Shown one piece after another: positions 44,137-51,659 of a stretch of 64,000 nt of DNA. The notes under the pieces were generated by a model that ran no database searches, had not been told where the DNA came from, and worked only from the letters and a program-made list of their open reading frames with translations. The translations under genes were made by a program, and so were the position numbers. The DNA comes from JANJTB01 sp032027125 (GTDB lineage: Bacteria; Bacteroidota; Ignavibacteria; Kapaibacteriales; UBA2268). The stretch spans positions 1,690,556 through 1,754,555 of the forward strand of contig JAVSMQ010000001.1 of NCBI GenBank assembly GCA_032027125.1. Direction: 5' to 3'. Each line of letters opens with the position of its first letter. Position 1 is the first letter of the stretch.

Positions 44137-45363
44137 ATGAAATTTTCAACAATCAGATATTTCGCCGGCAAAATTACCAAATCTTCAAACAGACAGAGAT
44201 TTCTAAATTTTACAATTGCGGTATCGTTGATAAGTGTAATGCTCGGCTGTATGGCATTGATACTCTCGTTGTCAATTTTGGATGGTTTCGACAAATCACT
44301 GCACGACAGTGCCGTAAAATTTACTTCCCATATAACCATAACCTCTTTCAATAGAGAACCTTTTCTGGATTATCAGGGTACAGTCACAAGGCTACGGGAC
44401 AGTTTCCCGGAAATAGTTTCTGCCGAACCTGTATGCGAACGCGAAGGATTAATAAAATCATCAACTTTGACCGAAGGAGTATCTATCAGGGGAGTTTTCC
44501 CTGAATTAAACACAACCGGTCTTAAAAATTTTATAGTTGAAGGCAAATTTGAGTTTTCAGATTCAAATTCACGAGAAGTCATAATTGGAAAACGCCTTGC
44601 CGACAAACTTGAAATCGGTATCGGCGACGAAATTGCTTTACTTACAATGAAAACTAAAAGTCTGTTTGGTTTGCCTGAGCCAAAAGTTGAAAAATATACA
44701 ATCAAGGCTCTGTATAACAGCGGAATGGTTCAATATGACGATATTTTAATATTTATTCCGTATCAGCGTGCTTTGAAGCTGTTCGACATGCCTGAAAATT
44801 CTGCATCAATCTATCAGATTATGCTTGGCAATATTCAGGATTCTCCAAAATTGGCAGATACGATTGAATCATTTTTGAGATACCCTTATTTTGCACTGAC
44901 AGTATATAATTATCACGGTTCGATATTTTCATGGATTGAGATTCAGAAAGAGCCTATTCCTATTGTTCTGGGACTTATATCAATTGTTGCTGTTTTGAAT
45001 ATTATTACATCATTGCTGATTACAATTGTGGAAAAAACAAATACAATCGGAATATTGAGAGCACTCGGTCTTGATAACAGAAAAATTCTCGGTATATTTA
45101 TTTATAAAGGATTTTCAATCGGGTTGAGAGGCACGGCAGCTGGACTGTTTCTGGCTTATATGTTCACCATAATACAAATAAATTACAGTATTATCAGATT
45201 AAACGGTGAAATATATTTCTTAGATGTACTTCCAATGGAAATAGTGCCCGAACATTATATAATTGTCGCTTCAATATCAATGGCACTTACACTTCTAGCT
45301 ACATTAATTCCTGCATTTATTGCTGTAAAAGTAACCCCTTTAAAAGCAATTCAGTTCAAATAA
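44137..45363 (+). CDS. LolC/LolE-type ABC transporter permease (FtsX family)
   Basis: This 408-aa protein has one N-terminal membrane helix (~22-45), a large periplasmic domain (~45-270; SHITITSF, ISIRGVFPE-like, GKRLADKLEIGIGDEI) and three C-terminal helices. The helices carry the FtsX-type motif EKTNTIGILRALGLDNRKI (~305-325). LolCE proteins release lipoproteins from the inner membrane together with LolD ATPase. No lolD is adjacent. ATG at 44137 is preferred to the TTG at 44116. It lies upstream of rpmH on the same strand with its own spacing. Confidence 0.85.
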   Translation: MKFSTIRYFAGKITKSSNRQRFLNFTIAVSLISVMLGCMALILSLSILDGFDKSLHDSAVKFTSHITITSFNREPFLDYQGTVTRLRDSFPEIVSAEPVCEREGLIKSSTLTEGVSIRGVFPELNTTGLKNFIVEGKFEFSDSNSREVIIGKRLADKLEIGIGDEIALLTMKTKSLFGLPEPKVEKYTIKALYNSGMVQYDDILIFIPYQRALKLFDMPENSASIYQIMLGNIQDSPKLADTIESFLRYPYFALTVYNYHGSIFSWIEIQKEPIPIVLGLISIVAVLNIITSLLITIVEKTNTIGILRALGLDNRKILGIFIYKGFSIGLRGTAAGLFLAYMFTIIQINYSIIRLNGEIYFLDVLPMEIVPEHYIIVASISMALTLLATLIPAFIAVKVTPLKAIQFK

Positions 45364-45396
45364 TAAAAATGTTTTCTTCAAATCATAAAAATTCCT

Positions 45397-45404
45397 TATC
45401 TTTG
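45397..45404 (+). promoter_or_regulatory. Bacteroidota-type -7 element (TATCTTTG) upstream of rpmH
   Basis: Matches TAnnTTTG, 55 bp before rpmH. A poor -33 match (TTTTC) lies about 21 bp upstream. Confidence 0.5.
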
Positions 45405-45458
45405 TAGTTCTAAAAATGTGTAAATTGAAATTTATTTGATATTTATTTTAGGTGTGTA

Positions 45459-45602
45459 ATGAAAAGGACATATCAGCCAAGTAAGCGTAAACGTGCAAAT
45501 AAGCATGGTTTCCGCGCACGTATGGCTACCAAGAACGGTAGAAAAGTTATTGCCCGTCGTCGTGCCAAAGGCAGACACAAACTTACTGTCAGCGATCAGT
45601 AG
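45459..45602 (+). CDS. rpmH: 50S ribosomal protein L34
   Basis: This 47-aa basic protein reads MKRTYQPSKRKRANKHGF, then RARMATKNGRKV and RRRAKGRHKLTVSDQ, the universally conserved L34 sequence. It is too short for many gene finders. GGTGTG precedes the ATG. It heads the rpmH-rnpA-yidD-yidC cluster. A 14-bp segment ending in a run of T (CTGCCCTTTTTTTTAC at ~45661) before rnpA may serve as an attenuator. Confidence 0.98.
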   Translation: MKRTYQPSKRKRANKHGFRARMATKNGRKVIARRRAKGRHKLTVSDQ

Positions 45603-45686
45603 CAGCCCATGATTTGTAATGGGCGGCATTTATTACTCTGAATCTGATTCAGGTTAATTAATCTGCCCTTTTTTTTACTTAATTGT

Positions 45687-46136
45687 TTGAAAGCACCTGT
45701 TAAGCAAGTGATTAAAATTAAGCCGATAAAGGGATTTAATTCATTTACCATGGTGTTCAAATCAGGGAAGAAATTCTATGACTCAGAGATTGTGGGGATA
45801 TTTATATATCCTGATACCGATGATGAAGGAATGACTTTATACAAATGCAACGATAAATTTACATTTTACTACGGAGTAACTGCGGGAAAGAAATTTATTA
45901 AAAAAGCGGTTGTAAGAAATAGGGTTAAGAGATTGTTGAGAGAAAGTATCAGACAAATATTCAAGGAAAGATACGCCGGACTGGACAGCCCGCCTTTCAG
46001 ATACGCAGTATTCAGTGTAAGGAATGCACCTCGTATGCAGTCCTTAATTTCACTGGCTGATATTTATCCATCGGTTGAAAGAATTTTTAATTCTGCCGAA
46101 AATTATAAATCGGCTCGGGGCTCAGTTAAAAAATGA
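45687..46136 (+). CDS. rnpA: Ribonuclease P protein component
   Basis: This 149-aa basic protein has the RnpA signature AVVRNRVKRLLRES (about residues 75-88), preceded by FYYGVTAGKKFIKK. It partners the RNase P RNA to mature tRNA 5' ends. The N-terminal ~40 residues are longer than usual and begin from a TTG; a later start near MVFKSGKKF is possible. The stop overlaps yidD by ATGA. The C-terminal tail (SARGSVKK) is basic. Confidence 0.95.
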   Translation: MKAPVKQVIKIKPIKGFNSFTMVFKSGKKFYDSEIVGIFIYPDTDDEGMTLYKCNDKFTFYYGVTAGKKFIKKAVVRNRVKRLLRESIRQIFKERYAGLDSPPFRYAVFSVRNAPRMQSLISLADIYPSVERIFNSAENYKSARGSVKK

Positions 46137-46363
46137 AAAAGATTATTTTATCGGTGATTGGATTTTATCAAAGATTTATATCCCCTGCTTTACCTCCATC
46201 GTGCAGATTCTACCCCACATGTTCTCATTATGCTTATACTGCTGTCGAAAGATTTGGTTTTTTGAAAGGGAGTTGGCTGGCTGTGAAAAGAATTTCAAAG
46301 TGTCATCCATTCCATTCGGGAGGATTAGACCCTGTCCCGGAATGTAATAATTGTTCAAAATAA
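46133..46363 (+). CDS. yidD: Membrane protein insertion efficiency factor
   Basis: This 76-aa protein has the YidD core: FYQRFISPALPPSCRFYPTCSHYAYTAVERFG, with conserved cysteines, then RISKCHPFHSGGLDPVP. It aids YidC-dependent membrane insertion. The ATG overlaps the rnpA stop. Length is typical of the family (70-85 aa). Confidence 0.97.
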   Translation: MKKIILSVIGFYQRFISPALPPSCRFYPTCSHYAYTAVERFGFLKGSWLAVKRISKCHPFHSGGLDPVPECNNCSK

Positions 46364-46380
46364 ATAGACGAAATTTAGAA

Positions 46381-48279
46381 ATGGATAAAAAAACTTTAAT
46401 CGGTTATGTGTTGATTTTTGCTGTTGTTGTCGGCTGGATGCTGTGGCAGCAATCTACTACAGTTAAACCTGTAAAAAAAGCAAAGCAGCTACAGGAAAAA
46501 ACAACCGCAGCCGACAGTATAATCACACCTGATAATACTTCCGAAAATAATGAAGCAGTTCTTAGTGATACTCTTTCCGATTCTGTTAAGTATGAAGGGA
46601 AATACGGCAGTAAATTTTCTCGCTTTGCAGAAGGCACTGAAAAAATTATCACTGTCGAGAATGACTTAATCATTGCAAAATTCTCTACAAAGGGAGGAAC
46701 TGTTAAATCATGGACTCTCAAAAAATTCAAAAAATGGGACGGGGCTAAGTCTCAGTTAATCTGGAATGAGACCGGTGAATTATATATTACTTTCACTTCA
46801 TTTCAAGGCAACCGGATTGACACGCGGGACCTTTATTTTACTGCGGCAGAAGGAACCGGCGATTTTTACAAAATCAGCGGCAATGATACTCTGACTATTG
46901 AAATGAAATTAGAGTTGGAACCAGGCAAATTTATTTTAAGAAAATATAAGTTCTATGGAAATAAATACGCCTTTGATAATGACATCGTTTTTCAAAAAAT
47001 GGAAGACATTCTGCCTGCTAACCGTGGATATAACTTAGTCTGGGGTGACGGACTGAAATATCAGGAGGCAAGCAGCGTTGAGGAATCTACTGAAGCCCAT
47101 GCAGTTGCTCAGTTAAACGGTAGTGTTGCAGAAATCAATGCAGATGATGATAAACCTGTTGAATCAAAGGAAACCGGTGTTATTGATTTTATCGGAATGA
47201 AAACCAAGTATTTCGGTCTTGCTATTATTCCCCAGCCATGGCAGAGTTTTGATGGAACTGCCGATTTGTACGGATGGAAGAAATCAGCACGTAAACAGGG
47301 TGTTATCGAAAGATACAATATCTCTCTGCGCGTACCATTCAATACATCTTATGACGAAAAGAAATTTACAGTTTATATCGGTCCTCTTGATTACAATGCT
47401 GTAAAAGAATACAAAATTGAAGCTATGGTCAATCTCGGATTTAAATACGGTATCCGCCAGATTGCAGAATATTTTATGCTTCCGATTTTATCCTTTATTC
47501 ATAAATTTGTACCAAATTATGGTGTATCAATAATTATCTTCTCGATAATTATGAAGTTTTTGCTGTACCCTTTAACGATTCAGCAAATGAAGTCTGCCCA
47601 GAAAATGCAGCTTCTTGCACCTGAAATGGCAAAACTTCGTGAAAAATATAAGGATGATAATACCAAACAGCAGCAGGCAACTATGGCACTTTACTCCGAA
47701 TATGGGATAAATCCCGCAGGAGGATGTCTGCCGATGCTGCTTCAGATGCCGATTCTTATTGCGCTGTGGCAGCTACTGCGCTCTGCAATTGATTTGCGGC
47801 AGGCTCCATTTGCATTTTGGATCACCGACCTGTCTGTGCCGGACGTGCTTGTAAATTTCGGATTTCCGATACTCGGATTATCACATATATCCGGCTTGGC
47901 TCTGGCAATGGGTATTACCATGTTCTTCCAGCAGAAACTGACTATTACCGACCCGCGTCAGAAAAGTCTTGTGTATATGATGCCTGTTATGTTTACTTTG
48001 ATGTTTTCATATTTCCCATCGGGATTGAATCTGTATTATTTTATGTTCAACCTGCTCAGCATCGGTCAGCAGATTTATATCAATAAATTCTCTGCGAACA
48101 GACCTACACTTGAATCTCTGAAAAGAGCTCCTAAAAAAGCAGGATGGCTGCAGAAGAAAATGGCTGAAGCTCAGCAAATTGCCGAATCTAAAGGAAAGAC
48201 ACATACAAGTAATACCAATAACGGTAATAATTATAATAAAAACACAAAGAATCAGAACAAGAAGCCCGGAAAAAAATAA
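46381..48279 (+). CDS. yidC: Membrane protein insertase YidC
   Basis: This 632-aa protein has an N-terminal helix (GYVLIFAVVVGWMLWQQ, residues 5-22) and a large periplasmic beta-sandwich (~55-345, as in Gram-negative YidC). The conserved insertase core follows (~360-600), with helices and motifs YGVSIIIFSIIMKFLLYPLT, GINPAGGCLPMLLQMPILIALW and SGLNLYYFMFN. The tail is basic and asparagine-rich. It inserts proteins into the inner membrane with or without Sec. The ATG at 46381 is chosen over 46351 because it starts the conserved N-terminus. A downstream mnmE is absent. Confidence 0.97.
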   Translation: MDKKTLIGYVLIFAVVVGWMLWQQSTTVKPVKKAKQLQEKTTAADSIITPDNTSENNEAVLSDTLSDSVKYEGKYGSKFSRFAEGTEKIITVENDLIIAKFSTKGGTVKSWTLKKFKKWDGAKSQLIWNETGELYITFTSFQGNRIDTRDLYFTAAEGTGDFYKISGNDTLTIEMKLELEPGKFILRKYKFYGNKYAFDNDIVFQKMEDILPANRGYNLVWGDGLKYQEASSVEESTEAHAVAQLNGSVAEINADDDKPVESKETGVIDFIGMKTKYFGLAIIPQPWQSFDGTADLYGWKKSARKQGVIERYNISLRVPFNTSYDEKKFTVYIGPLDYNAVKEYKIEAMVNLGFKYGIRQIAEYFMLPILSFIHKFVPNYGVSIIIFSIIMKFLLYPLTIQQMKSAQKMQLLAPEMAKLREKYKDDNTKQQQATMALYSEYGINPAGGCLPMLLQMPILIALWQLLRSAIDLRQAPFAFWITDLSVPDVLVNFGFPILGLSHISGLALAMGITMFFQQKLTITDPRQKSLVYMMPVMFTLMFSYFPSGLNLYYFMFNLLSIGQQIYINKFSANRPTLESLKRAPKKAGWLQKKMAEAQQIAESKGKTHTSNTNNGNNYNKNTKNQNKKPGKK

Positions 48280-48306
48280 AATAATTAATATAATGAATAC
48301 AAACTT

Positions 48307-48340
48307 AAAATCCTTGCAGAGTTAATCCGGCAAGGATTTT
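48307..48340 (+). terminator. Rho-independent terminator after yidC
   Basis: An 11-bp stem (AAAATCCTTGC / GCAAGGATTTT) with a 12-nt loop, followed by five more T residues. Confidence 0.85.
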
Positions 48341-48448
48341 TTTTTAATAATTGAAACAAACAAAATTTAAAACGAATATAAATTTTTTATCTAAATAATT
48401 ATAATTAAATTGCAAATAATAGTTTGTTAAATTTTTTAAAATAAAATT

Positions 48449-49105
48449 ATGAAAAGAATTATATTAGTTTTTTTGCTAATGGTTGCAATCGTTTCCTGTT
48501 CAAAAGAAGAAAGCAATCCTGTAGGTAAAGATGATGATAATGAATATCTGAATGGAAATGAAAAACCGGAAAATTCATTTTTCCCTACTTCAAAAGGCAC
48601 ATGGTGGAAATTTACCGGAATTATTCAAAATCAACCTACAAATTTAGGTATAACCTGTAAAGAAGAAATGACTGTTGACGGTATTTATTATGCTAAAATA
48701 GAAATGAATCAAAACGGCAGTATAAGGGAATCTTTCCTTCGTGTAGAAAATAACGAATACCTGAATATTGGATTTATTCCCGCACAAGGTATTCAAAAAG
48801 AGTATGAATTGTGCCTTCTGAAATCCGATAAACCTGTTGGTGAAAAATGGATGGGAGAAATTTCGCTTAATGGTGCTTTAAACCGGTATGATTTCGAAAT
48901 TGCCGAAAAAGGTATCACCAAAGTTGTAAAAGGAAAAACATTTAATGATGTAATCGCCGTGAAAGTTAAACACAGTGTTGAATTTATGGGAAGTTCGATT
49001 AAGGGTGTCGATTTTGAAATGTATTTTGCAAAATCTACCGGTTGGATTTTATTTGATTACGGCTCATTTGGTAAATTGGAATTGGATGATTATTCAATTA
49101 AATAA
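48449..49105 (+). CDS. Hypothetical lipoprotein
   Basis: This 218-aa protein has a lipoprotein signal with lipobox AIVSC (Cys17), an acidic linker (DDDNEYLNGNE) and a beta-rich domain starting FFPTSKGTWWKF. The opening motif resembles that of the lipoprotein at 40186, so the two may share a fold. Function is unknown; it is probably periplasmic or outer-membrane-anchored. It is followed by a good terminator and appears monocistronic. Confidence 0.75.
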   Translation: MKRIILVFLLMVAIVSCSKEESNPVGKDDDNEYLNGNEKPENSFFPTSKGTWWKFTGIIQNQPTNLGITCKEEMTVDGIYYAKIEMNQNGSIRESFLRVENNEYLNIGFIPAQGIQKEYELCLLKSDKPVGEKWMGEISLNGALNRYDFEIAEKGITKVVKGKTFNDVIAVKVKHSVEFMGSSIKGVDFEMYFAKSTGWILFDYGSFGKLELDDYSIK

Positions 49106-49140
49106 AATTTGTTCTTCTTTTTTAAAAGCCAAATATAGTT

Positions 49141-49176
49141 AAAAAGCCGTCCGGAAAATCTTCACGACGGCTTTTT
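49141..49176 (+). terminator. Rho-independent terminator
   Basis: An 11-bp perfect stem (AAAAAGCCGTC / GACGGCTTTTT) with a 14-nt loop; the T-run is within the stem's 3' arm. Confidence 0.8.
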
Positions 49177-49276
49177 CATAATTCGGGCTTGCCTGACTGT
49201 TAAAATGAGGTGGAAGTTAATTATAACATTGGAACAAGCTCAAATGCTTCAGAATATAAATAAATTAATTCCGATA

Positions 49277-49612
49277 TTATGCCTTCCGGCTATCATCGCT
49301 TTTGCTCAGTTTTTCTACAATTTTATTACCGGCAGAACTTGAGTAAACTCCAAATCCGTTTACAACTACACCTTTAATATTATGCTTTTCTGAAGAAATC
49401 GCATAGACAATCATTTCATCACCCGGGTCGGTGTTGCCTTCAAAACGGTATATTTCATCAATTTCAAATTCGTCGGGTGAAAGCTGTAAAGATGTTTGTT
49501 TCGATGTCAGACAATCATCACCGTCATCTATTGCAAAATCTGTGGTATAGCCTCTTTCAGCGAGGTCATTTACCGCTTCGGTTACAGTATCAAAATTTCT
49601 ACGCAATTCCAT
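49277..49612 (-). CDS. Conserved hypothetical protein (often misnamed phosphoribosylpyrophosphate synthetase)
   Basis: This 111-aa acidic protein reads FDTVTEAVNDLAERGYTTDF, LQLSPDEFEIDEIYRFEGNTDPGDE, then VYAISSEKHNIKGVVVNGFGVY. It matches a small Bacteroidota family annotated as PRPP synthetase in databases, but it has none of the PRPP-binding loop (e.g. DxxxxSGGT) of real PrsA. Function is unknown. It is a single gene, with an AT-rich upstream side. Confidence 0.75.
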   Translation of the reverse strand: MELRRNFDTVTEAVNDLAERGYTTDFAIDDGDDCLTSKQTSLQLSPDEFEIDEIYRFEGNTDPGDEMIVYAISSEKHNIKGVVVNGFGVYSSSAGNKIVEKLSKSDDSRKA

Positions 49613-49733
49613 AAAATTAATCTCCTCAAAATATTCATTTATTTAGTCGAAGTATTGATAATTTTATTTTTAGTTATCAGAATTACTGCATTAATATCAA
49701 AAAAAAACAAATCCCTCCGTCATTTCGTGATAT

Positions 49734-49828
49734 CTCCCTTGACAAGGGAGAAAATAAGTAAATCAACTTTGTAAGAGGGGTATATCGGTAGAAAAGCACA
49801 GCCTGACGGAAACCACAATCCCTCTTTT
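49734..49828. repeat. REP-like element related to the 21.7-22.3 kb array
   Basis: The palindromic head CTCCCTTGACAAGGGAG (49734-49750) is followed by the body GGTAGAAAAGCACAGCC, with CGGAAACCACAATCCC after it. The body matches GTAGAAAAATCACAGCC plus CGGAAACCACA at 21.9 kb, but the head differs. Confidence 0.65.
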
Positions 49829-49829
49829 C

Positions 49830-49862
49830 AGATGTCCGACACTTTTAAAGTGTCTGAAATCT
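49830..49862. terminator. GATGTCCGACACT hairpin, copy 3
   Basis: AGATGTCCGACACTTTT pairs imperfectly with AAAGTGTCTGAAATCT. It directly precedes the leader of the locus-2 array, as copy 2 precedes locus 1. Confidence 0.55.
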
Positions 49863-50470
49863 CAATTTTACCCATTTGCACCTGTTTTTGGGTGAAAAGT
49901 GTCAAAAGTGCCTTGATAAGAGCTTTCCTTTCGATGATATGAGCTTTCCAGTGGATGATATGAGCTGTCCCGTGGATGATATGAGCTTTCCCGTGGATGA
50001 TATGAGCTTTCCCGTGGATGATATGAGCTTTCCTTTCGATGATATGAGCTTTCCCGTGGATGATATGAGCTTTCCCGTGNNNNNNNNNNNNNNNNNNNNN
50101 NNNNNNNNNNNNNNNNNNNNNNNNNNNNNNNNNNNNNNNNNNNNNNNNNNNNNNNNNNNNNNNNNNNNNNNNNNNNNNNNNNNNNNNNNNNNNNNNNNNN
50201 NNNNNNNNNNNNNNNNNNNNNNNNNNNNNNNNNNNNNNNNNNNNNNNGATGATATGAGCTTTCCNNTNGATGATATGAGCTTTCCNNTNNNNNNNNTNNN
50301 NTTTNNNNTNNATNATNNNNGCTTTCCCGTGGATGATATGAGCTTTCCCGTGGATGATATGAGCTTTCCCGTTTTGTTTTTTTCGTATATCATCGCCTTT
50401 TTATCAAATATCATCGCGTTTTTATCAAATATCATCGCGTTTTTATCAAATATCATTGCGTTTTATTTTA
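49863..50470. repeat. Phased 21-nt tandem array, locus 2, with leader
   Basis: The leader (49863-49914) has CTCAATTTT, GGTGAAAA and TGCCT at locus-1 spacing. Units of 21 nt with core GATATGAGCTTTCCC start at 49933 and keep phase to 50373. A different unit with core TTTTTATCAAATATCATC then takes over at 50374-50457 without loss of phase. One plus frame reads heptapeptides DDMSFPV then AFLSNII, and the minus strand is also open. Serine stays at position 4 in both unit types on the plus strand. Coding status is undecided. Part of the middle is masked by N. Confidence 0.8.
50080..50247. other. Masked gap inside the locus-2 array
   Basis: A run of 168 N, exactly 8 x 21, lies in register with the flanking units. 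Scattered N continues to about 50320. True unit number is unknown. Confidence 0.95.
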
Positions 50471-50606
50471 AGTTTTGTCGATTTTTTGATAATAAGTGTC
50501 TGAGTTTATTTATGAATTTTGACTTTTTGTTATGTTTCATTAGAATTTATAGTTTATAAAGTGTGTTTTTTACTATTATGTTTAATTAATTTATAGGTAT
50601 ATACCT

Positions 50607-50768
50607 ATGCAGACTATTGTAGATAATAATTTTGCACATGATTCTCATGCTATACGAGGAGAAAGTTTGCTTGCAATTAAAGCAAATTTCGCATTGATTC
50701 AGCAGGAATTGTCTGCTCCGGCTCATATTGCTGCCTGGGCTGAAGATTGTTCAACACAAATTCAGTAA
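50607..50768 (+). CDS. Orphan small ORF after the array
   Basis: The 53-codon frame reads MQTIVDNNFAHDSHAIRGES, then LLAIKANFALIQQELSAP and AHIAAWAEDC. It looks helical, and its second half is richer in G+C than its surroundings. A short palindrome AGGTATATACCT precedes the ATG. No family is recognised. Its end overlaps the 3' end of the minus-strand gene at 50762. It could be a small gene or a fragment of a lost one. Confidence 0.35.
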   Translation: MQTIVDNNFAHDSHAIRGESLLAIKANFALIQQELSAPAHIAAWAEDCSTQIQ

Positions 50769-51628
50769 GAATAAACATAATCCAATTTGTAATTACACAA
50801 ACCTCTTTCATTATAAACAGTAGCTTGTATTATATTACCAAATTGGTCATTTTTAAAAGTATTTTTTCCGTTATTGTACGTATGCTCTATAAGAAATCCA
50901 TTGTCATCATATATATAAATAAATTTAACTTTCCAAAACACATCCCAATAATTAATCATGTCGTATTCTATAAGTTTTTGTCTCTCATTATATTTAGAAA
51001 TGTAAGTTTTTACTAATGAATCATTTTTATTAAAAATATATTGTTCAATTTCATTTCCATTTTTATCATATTTATATCTTATTTTTTGATGATTATCAAT
51101 TGAAGAATCAATTTTATCAAAATCGTTAAAGTAAGATTTTATTATATTTTTTATTTTTCCAAAATAGAAATACTCATAATCAATTGAAATTTTGTTATTT
51201 TTACTTTTTCTGTCATATGTTATTTCTTCCGAATTATGAGTGTATTGTTCCCACGCTTTCACTACATATCCATTGGTATCTAAATTGTATCTGTATTTAC
51301 TTAGAAATTTTCCTTCGTATTCGTATGTAGTTTTCTCTATTTTAAAACCGGCTTCATTATATTTCATTTCAATACACATATATTTTGTTCCATTTTCATC
51401 ATATAATTCTTGGAACTGAAAACATGAATCGTAATAAGTACGTTCTTCAACTAGTCTTTTGGAATTTGGAATTAATTCTCCATCATAAGTACACGGTGTA
51501 CCATAAATTTTGCAGGATTTGTAGCCTCCTTTTACCTGTAATTCTTCTTTAGGATCTACATAGTCTGAAAAGCAATAACTTATTTGTATCAAAAGTAATA
51601 CAGAAAGAATTGTTATTATTTTATACAT
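50762..51628 (-). CDS. Secreted protein with YD-like repeats
   Basis: This protein of about 288 aa has a signal peptide (MYKIITILSVLLLIQISYC) and then strand-turn repeats with tyrosine-aspartate pairs: RYKYDKNGNEIEQYIFN, YIYDDNGFLIEHTYNNG, KNDQFGNIIQ. These resemble YD/Rhs or YwqK-like repeats, which form beta-wrapped surfaces. No toxin tip is present. The start at 51628 has GAGG upstream; an earlier ATG at 51667 would overlap the permease gene. It lies 31 bp after the permease and may share its transcript. Confidence 0.65.
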   Translation of the reverse strand: MYKIITILSVLLLIQISYCFSDYVDPKEELQVKGGYKSCKIYGTPCTYDGELIPNSKRLVEERTYYDSCFQFQELYDENGTKYMCIEMKYNEAGFKIEKTTYEYEGKFLSKYRYNLDTNGYVVKAWEQYTHNSEEITYDRKSKNNKISIDYEYFYFGKIKNIIKSYFNDFDKIDSSIDNHQKIRYKYDKNGNEIEQYIFNKNDSLVKTYISKYNERQKLIEYDMINYWDVFWKVKFIYIYDDNGFLIEHTYNNGKNTFKNDQFGNIIQATVYNERGLCNYKLDYVYSY

Positions 51629-51659
51629 GTTACGCCTCAAAATATAATTCAGAATTTTC

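Noticed and set aside
45364..45458. Replication origin upstream of rpmH
   Set aside because: No DnaA-box cluster was seen and dnaA is not adjacent.
25911..50470. CRISPR or guide-type array
   Set aside because: Units are contiguous 21-nt copies with few differences. There are no variable spacers of constant length between repeats and no cas-like genes in the window.
49876..50559. Plus-strand 227-aa and minus-strand 184-aa frames across the second array
   Set aside because: Both strands are open because the unit length is a multiple of three. Masked bases make the middle unknown, so only a repeat is reported.
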